Shown piece after piece: positions 35,827-45,894 of a stretch of 64,000 bases of DNA. Below the pieces are notes generated by a model. That model worked only from the letters and a program-made list of their open reading frames with translations, had not been told where the DNA came from and searched no databases. The position numbers were made by a program, and so were the translations under genes. Within the stretch, counting starts at the first letter, position 1, and every line of letters starts with the position of its first letter. The stretch is from contig OX424558.1 of the NCBI GenBank assembly GCA_949152475.1, forward strand, positions 32,932,651 through 32,996,650, written 5' to 3'. Source of the DNA: Terebella lapidaria. Taxonomy: Eukaryota; Annelida; Polychaeta; Terebellida; Terebellidae.

Positions 35827-37981
35827 CCGTCAGATGGAGTTACTTTGGCCCACTTTTGAAATATTCAGCCCCACAATGAGCTTGTTTAAGACTAAACCAA
35901 TTCTCCTTTTGTAAATAACAGATCCCAGTAAAGTTGTCAAGATGTAGCGTACGTCCATTCGTGCCTCGAAACAAAATATATCAAGATTTACACATGAAAT
36001 TTGAAATCTTCAGAGTTGGGTGACTTTGGCCCACTATCCAAAAAATCATTTCCAGCATCAATTACCATCAAAAGGAATATATAGTTTATTACGGAATAAA
36101 TACTACCTACAAATGTATACTAACAAGTACAATTTACAGTTATTTCATTCATGGAAATTTGACTTTAAGCTTAGTGTCTATTTCACATCCAGTGTTAGAG
36201 AAACTTGTAGCCGGTTCCTGGTTTTCGATGTCTTCAGCTTCCTGGTTTTCGATGTCGATCTCTTCCCAGGGGTTACGTTTTTTTGTTTCTCCGTTTCCTC
36301 TCGAGTTCTGCAGAATCATCACTAACTGCCGCTGGATTCAGTCCGTAAGAAGGCAGTCGCCGCAGCACTTCGTCTCTGTTCAACGGAAAAATGCCTGACT
36401 TCCTGAACTGAACGCATGTACTCTGGACATTTTTTTGACAGACGAGTTGACAGGGTTTTCAGCAATGCACGGAACATGTGTTTCGGTAGAGGCCCAGCGT
36501 CTCATCCTTTACCCTTTTGCTTGCAGTCAGCAAGCACCTTTCGCCAGGCAACTTTCATCGGGTGGAAGTAGGCGATGTCCAGTGGCTGCATCAGGTGGGT
36601 TGAGTTCGGGACCAGGGAGATGAATGAGATGTTGTTCTGCTTGCACTTCTCTATGACATGTGGATTGATGTGAGATGACGAGTTGTCACCGATGAGAGTC
36701 TTTTTTCCTGCTTGTCTCTTCAACCTCGGCAGCACCACTGACAGAAACCAGTCTCCAAAGATCGTGGTATCGAACCACCCGCTCTTTGACCGGTTGTAGC
36801 GAGCGCCATCAGGACCACCTTCTGTCCATGTACTCCACATCGATTCTGCTTTGTACACCACGTACGGGGGCATAACTTCGCCTGCTGCATTCCCACAGTC
36901 AATCAGCGATACTGATGATTTGGTTGATTATCCGTTGTCGGTATTTTGTGCTTCGGTTTTGTGATAACGCTTTTGGAACCAGGGTCATCGGTCAAGTTTG
37001 TCTCATTGTAGTTCCAGATGTTCTCTGGAGAAACACCTTCGTCTTCTTTCTCTATGTGATCGAAGTACGCGTTGACGCTTGATTCTCCAACCTGAGCTCT
37101 GCCCTTTTTTATGTTGCTTGCCAATCTCTCCGTTAACTCCCGGTGTTGACTGATGAACGAACGGGCCCACTCACGTCCCAGAAAATTATTCTGGAAGAGC
37201 CTGAGCTTGAAACTTTTTTTTGGCCAGGTATGCCTTGATGATGAATCGCAGATCCAGCAAATCCACCAGAAATCCGTACTGCGACATCACTGTGATAGAG
37301 TCCACAAACAAGTTTTATTCATCATTAGTGAAAGCTTTCTGACCACCAGCAGATTTGTCATGAGCGTCCGCAAGCTTGTTTTTCAGTGTGCTCCTGAGTA
37401 CTTTGAACTGGCTAGCTGCTTTCCTTTGTGTCAGCTGTCCACTCCTCACAGCTGTCAGTGCTTCCGTCAGTGGTTCATCTGTGTAATCAGAGTAGTGGAG
37501 GTTCCCAGGGCGCCTCTTGTAGACTCTGGGCATCCTAAAGAGTAATACAATTACATGTTCATGCCATATCATCAATATCTCCAAGTGGGCCAAAGACACC
37601 CCATTTTGATATAAACTATTCAATGTCTAGCCTTTGTATTACCTATAACGTCAATAATGTTCAGAACGCTCAATAAATTACACCTACATAAAAATGAATA
37701 CCTGTTGGCTGCTACGGGTCGAATGAAGGCAAGGCAGTTGGGATCTATCGACCACTCCTCAACAAAATTTTGATGTATGTCAAATACACTATTCAGGACA
37801 AAATTTCAATCCTAGGTGATTTGCAGCAGTAAATGATGAAAATAATTCATCACATGTGCATTTCACCTGCACAACTGATTGTTGCAACAAAAAACGTCAT
37901 GAGGTAACTAGACCACACTGCTTTTGTGATGTCACAATCAAACACATTTCTGTTTTGGGCCAACGTCACCCCATCTGACGG
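35827..37981 (-). mobile_element. 2,155-bp pogo-like DNA transposon
   Basis: The ends are CCGTCAGATGGAGTTACTTT (35,827) and, inverted, CCGTCAGATGGGGTGACGTT (ending 37,981); the 26-bp terminal repeats differ at three positions. TA lies on both sides (35,825-35,826; 37,982-37,983), and removing the element plus one TA restores the Tc1 reading NFVYHDDKAPAH, so the insertion is exact. A second copy of the GGGTGACTTTGGCCCAC motif lies inside each end (36,018 and, inverted, 37,573), giving a pair of likely transposase-binding sites per end. One transposase gene is on the minus strand. Confidence 0.9.
36250..37533 (-). pseudogene. Pogo-like transposase (Psq HTH, CENP-B HTH, DDE_1), broken
   Basis: The likely start is MPRVYKRRPGNLHYSDYTDE at 37,533. 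N-terminal pipsqueak-type HTH (about 37,480-37,370, RKAASQFKVLRSTLKNKL); CENP-B-like part near 37,300-37,120 (MSQYGFLVDLLDLRFIIKAY, then NKGRAQ-type stretch with SSVNAYFDHIEKE); DDE_1 start with ENIWNYNETNLTDDPGSK (37,020), where Asn-Glu stands where family members have Asp-Glu; then PPYVVYKAESMW, YNRSKSGWFD, KKTLIGDNSSSHI (second catalytic Asp), LVPNSTHLMQPLDIAYFHPM; C-terminal tail RDEVLRRLPSYGLNPAAV near 36,340. Length is about 400 codons, normal for the family. Several frameshifts and a stop near 36,502 break it; the frame changes at about 37,310, 37,120 and 36,900. Confidence 0.82.
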
Positions 37982-38245
37982 TACCATGATGACAAGGCTC
38001 CTGCACACAGGGCTCGTAGGTGGCCACTTTCCTTCAGGATTAGGGGGTTGAGCACTTAAGATAAGATAAGATAAGATTAGATTTATTTAACGTCGGATCA
38101 ACAAAACATAAAACATTAGCCAATTGGCTATTTACCGACATGATCATAATGAGAATGTACAATGAGAGGAAAATATTTACAAATGAACATACATTAATCA
38201 GTTGTGCATAATATATTTATACACTATAGAAACATCACATGCGCA

Positions 38246-41206
38246 TCACAGCTGGTTCAAAATACAAACTTTGCAGACTGTACAAGCACAGTTTGGGCCT
38301 GTCCATGATTTTATCATTCTTTTGAATGTGTTGTAATTTTCACTAGATTTAATTGTGGTAGGCAGTTTATTCCATAAGGCCGAACCTTGGTATCTAAGAC
38401 TTTCTTTTCCGTAACTTACGTTGTTATACTTGGGTATTTTGACAATACTAGTTCAATCTTTCATATCATATTTTTTCTCCTTCGCATGGAAAAGGTCATC
38501 GATAGGAACATTATGACACAGCGTTTTATATACATGCATCGCTATGAGTTTCAACCTATGTACATACAACAGTGGTTTTTCACATTTCTTTCTCAGTTCT
38601 TCATATGATGACTTAAAATCATTGAAAACATATCGTAGTGCACGTTCTTGTATTTTCTAGATTTTCTTCAAACTAGTTACGCTACAGAAGTGCCAAACTA
38701 GTGGACAGTAGTTGAAGTAAGACAATATAAAACTTTCGAGCAACATAAGTTTCTGCTTTTCCCCCAGTACTTTCGACAGTCTTGCTATTACAGTAAGATT
38801 TCTGCCTGCTTTTTTGCAAATTTCAGACACATGTACATCAAAGTTCAAACTGTGGTCTATGTGAACACCAAGTAGTTTAACACATTTTTGAGGTTCCAGG
38901 GTTATATCACCTATAGTCAGAGGACTATCCATAAACTGTTTGCTGAATGTTATGAATTGGAATTTCGAAGGATTTGCCTGGAGACCATTGTTTTTGAACC
39001 ATTTTATGGCCAAGTTTGCACATTTGGTGATATTATCAATGATATCTTCCAGTTTGGTACCAGTAACACAAATGGTATTGTCATCTGCATAGTTATATAT
39101 ATCACATATGTTTTCCATAAAGTACATTAGATCATTACAATATATGTTGTAGGCAAAAGGACCTATCATTGAGCCTTGAGCTGTGCCTTTTTTTACTGTT
39201 AACCAATCACTTCGATTGTCCCCAAGCTTCACCCTTTGTTTACGTCCACTAAAGTAGTTGCCCAACAACGTGCACGCATCGTCACTAAACCCATATGCAT
39301 CAAGTTTCGCTACCAGTAAACCATGTGATAGGCAGTCAAAAGCTTTTGACAAGTCTGTCATTAGAGCTGAGCATATAAGTTTGTTGTCGAGGGCTTTCTT
39401 ACAATTTTCCATCATATCAATTAGAACAGTTTCGCAGCTATAGCCTTTCCTAAACCCTGACAGTCTATTTGACATCAATGGATTCATACACCGTGACATT
39501 TGATCAATTAGCACAGACTCAAACACTTTGGACAAACATGGTAATACACTAACAGGTCTATAGTTTTCTTTGAGAAGTCTGTCACTTTTCTTGTATATAG
39601 GTCTCACCTCAGCACACTTGAGCTCACTTGGGAATCTGTTAGAGTCAATTGACTTATTGATCAACCCCGTAACAGGAGTGACTAATACAGTTGCACCTAA
39701 TTTCACGAGTTTAGGTGGTATGGCGTCATGCCCAGTGGCTTTGTTTACATTTATACTGCTCAGTTTTTCCAGCACAGCTTCAGGTGTTACATGGCAGAAC
39801 GAGAATACATTCGAGCAATGGTTGTTTTTAATAGATATGACACTTTCATGTCCCTGGTGCTTGCCTATAATGTGCTCTATGGGCTCATCCCCTATTTCAT
39901 CATCAAAACCAATGTCATTGGCAACATTAACATAATAGTTATTAAGAACATTGCATACATCAGATGGGTTGTTGATAATATCATCATTTTCATTCAGACA
40001 GACATGGTCTGTTGATGATTTCATATTATCAGATATTAATGGTTTGACTGTTCTCCAGAAGTCTTTGGGATTTTGCAGATCAGAACATTTATCTTTCAGA
40101 TACAGCATGATGCTTTTTTTCCTGAGTTTTACAACTAGATTTCTGAACCTTCGATAATCTTCCCAGTTTTTGGAAGATTTACATTTATAATATTTTCTTC
40201 TAAACATGTTTCTTATGTTGATACATTTCCGGAGCTCAGAGTTCATATATGGGACCTGGTTATGTTTCACAATTCTTGTTTTGAGAGGTACATGTTCATC
40301 AACAATATTCCTCAGTAATTTTTCACAAAACCAATAGGAGTCATCTATATCTTCAAATATATCACCAACATGGAAAGGGGCTACAGACAAGTCATCTTGA
40401 TAGTTAGATTCATCAAACTTTCTACAGGATCTGTATTGTATTTTCCTTTGTACATTCTTTGGCACATGTTGCCTTGTGGCAAAGCATACCATATGGTGAA
40501 AGTCACTAAGACCAGTATCAATACAGGCTACATGCATAAAACTTCTAGGTATGTCAGTTAGCACTATATCAATGAGAGATGGTTCCTTTCCCTTAAAACA
40601 CGTGGGTTGTTTAACCCTATTGGTAATTCCATGAGTTGCAAGAACATTATTAGAGGTCAGCATATTCACATTGATATCACCACATATCACAAATGGGGAA
40701 TTTTCCTGTTCTATTTTCATCATAAGTTGTTCAGTTTTTTGTTTTACATCTTTCACACATGGCTGCTTATACAAGTTACACAAGAGCAATTTCTTATTTT
40801 GAAGCTTTATCTCCACAACAATATTTTCTACTCTACCTATTTTGCTATTATCTATTTCCAGATCATCTCTGTGACGCTGAGGAATATCACTTCTTATAAA
40901 CATCATTAGTCCACCAGAATTTGACATAACATCTTTTCTGTATACAGTATAGTTTGGTACATTAAATTGGGCAGATGGAAATGTTTCGTCTAGTTTGGTT
41001 TCCTGTAATAACAATACGTCTAACATACTTTCCATCAAGCATGTTTTCAATGGTAGGAATTTGTGCCTGACACTATTTATATTCAAGCTTCCAATTTTCA
41101 AATTAGAAACATTTTGCGAGTAAAAAGCCTTCAGACCATCAATTGTATCACTGGCTTCGTTATCAGAAGGTAATATTCTGGGCATGTCATGTTGATCATT
41201 ATTCAC
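38246..41206 (-). CDS. LINE 2 ORF2: AP endonuclease and reverse transcriptase
   Basis: An 849-codon open frame runs from 41,206 to a TAG at 38,657. The same frame continues past it (KIQERALRYVFNDFKSSYEE), meets a TGA near 38,454, and ends at 38,246 with CACTVCKVCILNQL, the cysteine-rich end usual in this LINE group. Endonuclease (about residues 35-250): KIGSLNINSVRHKF, LLLQETKL, GDINVN, SLIDIVLTD, SDFHHMVC. Reverse transcriptase (about 480-780): ENYRPVSVLPCLSKVFESVL, LSGFRKGYSCE, TDLSKAFDCLSHGLL, AQGSMIGPFAYNIY and YADDNTICV. Total about 986 codons. Only two stop mutations are seen, so the copy is fairly young. It makes the enzyme for target-primed reverse transcription. Confidence 0.9.
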
Positions 41207-41302
41207 AGTATTACTAGAGATAATACAGTCATGGACATTATTATGGTCATTAGCAGTTACATCAATGTTATTATATCCGGCTATTCCTGCATTGCCGTTT
41301 CC

Positions 41303-42690
41303 CTACACATAAAGATGACAAAGTTTGTTCTTATGTCCCATTCGGTTACAGTTACAACAGCGGATAACCCTACCATGTCCACATTGTGCCTTGAGGTGTC
41401 CTTCTTCACCACAGTAGTCACATGGGGTATCCGGGTGGCGATGGGGTTGTCTTTGTCGCTTTCTGTGAACCGTGGTCCAGCCTGTGTTGTCATCGGGGCA
41501 TGTTTGACGCGGAGGTGTGTGGAGATCATGCCGCTGATGTCCTCCACGGATGCCCGTAGTCTTGTGATGTAGGGGTGCCTGGTCTTGCCTGGTAGGAATG
41601 CCCATGCTGGCTAAGACGTCACGGGCTGCATCAGTGATGTGCTGGAATCGTCTCAGACCAAGATGGTGACCACCGTACCATCTGCAGACAACAACAGCTG
41701 TGTCTGTCACGTTGTTCTCGATCAGCAACCGTAGTAGTTTCCCACCAGCTCCAGTTTCGCCGTCATCTACACATGACTCAGCTGGCTCCATCCCTGATAG
41801 GCCAGGATCTTGTGTGTGGCCACGCGGTGTGAGCTGCTGTTCAGCATGTCTTGGAGCTGAGTCACTTCTTCGAGACTGTGAACCTTGGCGCCGAAGGCTT
41901 GAAATGTGCTGCCATTGTCGCTGAATCTTTTCCCAGTCATCACTTTTATTTTCTCCGTTCGCTTTCCTCGTGGGTTTCGTTTCCTGCGTCCATTGCTGCA
42001 GTAGCTGATGGCTGTGTCTTTTCTTTTCAGTCCGAGATTGAGTGCAATCTTCTCTGTTGCTTTTGTTGTCAGGTGAACGCCATCATCCATCAAGAGGGCA
42101 TCGTTGACAGAGTTGTCTCTCAGGATGAATATGTTCGAGTGATCAACAAAACTCACAGCTTTATCTTTGCAGAGTTGCCTGAGTCCTTCATTTGTTTCTA
42201 TGATCTTCTCATTGCAGTCTGTCGGTGTGATTCTGGGACAGATGCTGGACATCACAACATGCTTTGCTCGGGATTTTGCAGTGTCAATGACGTCTGCGAA
42301 GGTGTGGAGAATATCGCTTGTTTCTTCTGCTTCATCTGAGTCACAGTCATTGCCTCCAACTACAACGGATATCGTGCTGTACTGGGCTTTGGGAGCTTCC
42401 TGAAGTGTCTTGTGGATATCCATGACCTTCCCTCCTGGCTTGCACATCACGCGCGTGTTGTCAAGTCTGTGTTCGTCAATGTCACGGATAATGCTGCTTC
42501 CAACCAGTAAGGAGGGGGGAGTGGCCAGTGTGTTCACCACATGTGAACCCCATAGAGAACCCATGGAATGAAGTACATTGTAACCTGTCGGACCAACAAC
42601 CTGGTTCAATATACCCCTGAACACCTTGAGGACCCTGCCTGAGGGTTTGCCCCGCCGTGTGATGGCGGGGGGAGGGGAGGTATTGAACAC
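41303..42690 (-). CDS. LINE 2 ORF1: SGNH esterase, IMPACT-like domain, two zinc knuckles
   Basis: The first frame (42,690-41,767, 307 codons) holds an SGNH/GDSL esterase-like domain: LLVGSSIIRD (nucleophile Ser66), PGGK, VVGGND (Asn114) and MDDGVHLT (Asp203/His206), all catalytic positions kept. It then starts an IMPACT-like domain (STFQAFGAKV, ATHKILAYQ). A one-base frameshift at about 41,790 moves the rest to a second frame (41,791-41,303): DDGETGAGGKLLRLL, then TAVVVCRWYGGHHLGLRRFQ, almost the host IMPACT signature, followed by CDYCGEEGHLKAQC and CCNCNRMGHKNKLC, two CX2CX4HX4C knuckles. Esterase ORF1 proteins and zinc knuckles are known in CR1-group LINEs; an IMPACT domain in one is not something I know as described. 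The frameshift may be a copy-specific lesion or an assembly error. Confidence 0.82.
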
Positions 42691-42720
42691 ACGCGATATT
42701 GAACATTGTTGGTGCTAGAC

Positions 42721-42994
42721 GATATAATGACCCTCAATGTTGTAAAGTTTCATGCATCTGCTGTTGCGTGTTGTTGAGATATTGAATTTGAAACTATAAA
42801 TTATAAATCTATTGTTGGCACAATTTGGCGTTCGGTTGTTTGTTCTGGATCACAGTGTTTAACAGATTGAATATACAAGATAAAGAATGCACTAAGTATG
42901 GGGTTAGATGCTTATGAACGCCAGGCAAGACAAATTTCTTGCAAATAGAAAATAAAAAAAATTGATGAAAATAAAATAATAAAAAATATATTCC
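42721..42994. other. Short unassigned spacer
   Basis: AT-rich DNA between LINE 2 and the next repeat block. Nothing recognisable is seen; the ACAATTTGGCG and TGTTCTGGATCACAG stretches match no family I know. Confidence 0.5.
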
Positions 42995-43790
42995 ATAATA
43001 AATGTCAACCCTGTATAGGAAATGATACATGCTGAATATTCCTATGACCTTGAACTTGACCTCTGACCTTATTTTCAATATCAGAGAACAAACGGGCTAA
43101 AATATCGCTTATTATTGACTTTACAGCTTACAATAAATTGGGGACATATAGGAAATGATATATGCTGAATATTATCATGACCTTGAATGTGACCTTTGAC
43201 CTAATTTTCAAAGTCAGAGCATAAAATGGCTAATACCTTGCTTATTCTCAACTTTACAGCTTAATAATCATATAGTAAACGATATATGCTGAATATTGTC
43301 ATGACTTGAATTTGACCTTTGACCTTATTTTCAAGGTCAAAGCACAAAATGGCTGAAATCTCAATTATTATTGACTTTACAGGTGTGCAATCAATTGACC
43401 TCATATAAGAAATGATATATCTGAATAGTCTCGACCTTGAATTTGACCTATGGCCTTTTTTTCGAGGTCAGACCACAAAATGGGAAATACCTTGCTCATT
43501 ATCGACTTTACAGCTTAGGAATCCACTGTGCACATATAGGAAATGATGCTGAATATTGTCATGGCCTTGAATTTGACCTTAGACCTCATTTTCAAGGTCA
43601 AAGTACAAAATGAGTGATATCTCACTTATAATCGACCTAACCGCTTAGCAATCAATTGTGGACATACTAGAAATTATATATGCTGAATATTCTTGTGCTC
43701 TTGAATTGACCAATGACCTTATTTTCAAGGTCATGGGACAAAGTAGCTAATATCTAAAATTAATGTTGTCCGGTAACCTTCCTCAGCCCT
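42995..43790 (+). mobile_element. GGTTACC-family element, copy 4 (array and tail only)
   Basis: About six diverged 134-bp units with the TGCTGAATATT...GACCTTGAA core run from 43,010 to 43,745 and end in TGTCCGGTAACCTTCC then TCAGCCCTTG at 43,790. The family head is missing, and the next body follows without a gap, so two copies appear fused. Confidence 0.7.
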
Positions 43791-45520
43791 TGCAATCTTT
43801 CTGAAATTTTGGGAAAAGATACCGTAAAATAATTCAAGAAGGTATTATTTTTTAGTTTTTTTAATTTCAAATTTTTTCCATAATGGCGGCCATTTTAGAC
43901 GAAAAATGGTAAATTTCGAATTTTGGCAGCCATTTTTTCAAAAACTGTCTGATCAGTTTTGGGATTTTTGTCTCAAGAGCTTCCCCTCATTTATCTCTGC
44001 GTTGTGTATAAGTTTCGTAGCCCTTGAATCGCCGGTCTGCAAGTGGCGGCCTATTGGAATTTTTGTCGGGTCAGCGAAAAAAATATTCATTTTCCCAAAT
44101 CGCATTACTATCCATTTTTAGCCATTTCTAACTCCCCCCCAAAAAAATTCCCCATTTGAAACAATTTTCAGACAGAAAATTTGCAGCATTTTTCTTTCTT
44201 CAAAATGGGAGCTGCCAATACTGTACTCATAGAACGCCTGAAGATAGAGCGTAGAAATTGGCACTTTCAAATAGGAAGTAAATGGCCCTTAATTCATGCC
44301 CAGAAGGCCTGATATGCACAGAATACCTTTTGAGGCAAAAACACTTGTACATAGGGCTTAGGTTTGTATTATAAGCATTGGGAAGTTATATTTGGTGTAT
44401 CTTTTGGTGACCTTGATGTTGACATGAAATGACCTTGAAGGCTATATTTTAAGGTAACGGGGAGCGGAGAGGTGTAATATGGCCTTTACAGACAAAATGC
44501 TTGAAGACAGAACCAGTAGAATTTCTACTAGTATAAAGTTTTCATGCCTTTCATTATGCCATTAGAAGTTCTACTAGTAGAACAATTCTTCCTACTGGTA
44601 GAACAAATCTTCTACCAGTAGAAATTCTACTGACATAAAGAAGTGCACGGTAGAAGTTCTACGTAATCAATTAGAGGTTGCATATGGGGTCAAAATGGCA
44701 ATGTTATTCAGCACAAAGCAGTGATTCTTCACCGGTTTTTGTTTACACATCGTTGTCATGATGTTTGCATACATGTGTCACATTATGATGTCACAAAATG
44801 CATTGGTATTTATTATTTTCTGTGTTTTCACATATGGTGCAATTTACATCACTAATAGTTTTGATAGAACTTTTTAATTGATTTGTGGTAAGTATTTTGT
44901 CTACCAGTATAAAAAAGTTTTACTAGTAGAATCTCAAAAGTTATACTTTCTACTGGAAACAAACACGCCCATTATGAGCCTATAGGAAGTCGTATATTAG
45001 CACATCCTTTGGTGACTTTGAACCTCAGATGACCTTGAAGGCTGAATCTCAAGGTCATTGGGATCGGAAAAGTGTAATACGGCCTTTACAGATAAACTGC
45101 TTGATGATAGAGCTTATGTTTATTTTTTGAGCATATAGGAAATTTTATATAGAGCAGAGCTTTTGGTGAATTTGAACTTGACCTCAAATGACTTTGAGTG
45201 CTGAATCCCAATGTCACATATGATACAAAATGTGTAAATTGGTCTCTGGTGCTAAAACAATTGCACATAGACCTTTGCATTATGAACATATAGGGAGTAA
45301 TGTATTGTGTTTCTTCTAGTTAGCCTGAGGTTGACCTCAGACGACCTTGAGTCTGACATCTCACCTGATATGTGTTTACTGGACTCAGCGGCACAATAAA
45401 GACAGACGATATATGTTATGGTTTTTTTACGAGCATATAGGGAACCATATATGGTTCATCAGTTGGTGACCTCTGATTTGACTACTGACTACTTGACTCT
45501 GACTACTTTCAGTATTATAG
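43791..45520 (+). mobile_element. GGTTACC-family body with long diverged tail, copy 5
   Basis: The body shows ATCTTTCTGAAATTTTGGGA, ATGGCGGCCATTTTAGACG, AAACTGTCTGATCAG and GAATCGCCGGTCTGCAAG (43,793-44,060), then a GTCAGCGAAAAAAATATTC segment (44,069) and spaced GACCTTGAAGGCT units (44,425-45,200). Within it lies the TTCTACTAGTAGAA cluster. No coding frame. Confidence 0.6.
44505..44950. repeat. Cluster of TTCTACTAGTAGAA-type palindromes
   Basis: The 14-bp palindrome TTCTACTAGTAGAA and close variants (TTCTACCAGTAGAA, CTACTGGTAGAA, half-sites GTAGAA/TTCTAC) recur roughly ten times, densest at 44,509-44,665, with further copies at 44,897-44,965. They are in neither a coding nor a regular tandem arrangement. 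This is clearly unlike the flanking repeat family. Confidence 0.75.
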
Positions 45521-45728
45521 TCTGATACATGTAGCATGTTTGCCGGTAAGCTACTGAACCCTTGGTGCTATGTTTACACGTATATGTTGCATTTCATCTG
45601 TGAGAGTACTCAGAGAATTGTTGTTTTTGAAACTGAACGGATTTATCTTACCAAAAGTGATCATATGTATATACCTTCACATGTATGCTGCATATATTAT
45701 ACTTCCAGGTTAAGTTGTGCAGCCAGAA

Positions 45729-45771
45729 ATGGCGGAAAAGTGTGATGAGGGAGAGAAAGGTGGTGACCAAG
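45729..45771 (+). CDS. Candidate first coding exon of the cGAS-like gene
   Basis: An ATG in good context (CAGAAATGG) opens MAEKCDEGEKGGDQ and meets the donor CCAAG|GTAATATC at 45,772. The exon ends in phase 1 with a G. The large nucleotidyltransferase exon at 57,387 begins in the matching phase (AT|TCA), so the joint gives a GAT codon and reads GGDQDSFTTEIEEQY. An acceptor-like TTATACTTCCAG at 45,697-45,708 suggests an upstream non-coding exon. The acidic, low-complexity N-terminus is ordinary for this family. This rests on phase and context only; the intron would be 11.6 kb and filled with repeats. Confidence 0.45.
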
Positions 45772-45894
45772 GTAATATCACGTCATCTTCGTTGTTATTC
45801 AGGAGGTTTTTTGGCTACAGACATTTGGTTCAATAACCTGTTGGTATGGTGTTGCATCCGTCGTCTGTCTGTTGTCTGTCCATGTGTCCATCTA

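Larger units (their letters stand above)
35298..38054 (+). pseudogene. Tc1-like transposase remnant, split by a pogo element and a LINE
   Basis: Directly after the foldback element the plus strand reads KKTRRQDRLLIRLCTSG, then RRPLRKSQLSQRHHEQPLQW, then HLWIHVIFSDEASC (FSDE holds a catalytic acidic residue), and, through frameshifts, LVILD, LDQHQYIRILDQTMLPFARG and FQDNFVY up to 35,826. The same reading resumes at 37,984 with HDDKAPAHRARR after the pogo element, and is cut at about 38,054 by the 3' end of LINE 2. This order is that of the Tc1/IS630 DDE domain. Several frameshifts and three insertions make it dead. The part upstream of 31,199 was not recognised. Confidence 0.75.
38055..42720 (-). 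mobile_element. CR1/Jockey-like LINE 2 with esterase-type ORF1
   Basis: On the minus strand the element ends in four ATCTT units (plus strand AAGATAAGAT at 38,059). It carries ORF2 (41,206-38,246) and a two-frame ORF1 (42,690-41,303). The 5' end is near 42,720; a complete 5' UTR is not evident, so it may be slightly truncated. No target duplication was found, as the left flank is the remnant of the Tc1-like gene. It differs clearly from LINE 1 in sequence. Breaks: one frameshift in ORF1 and two in-frame stops near the ORF2 C-terminus. Confidence 0.85.
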
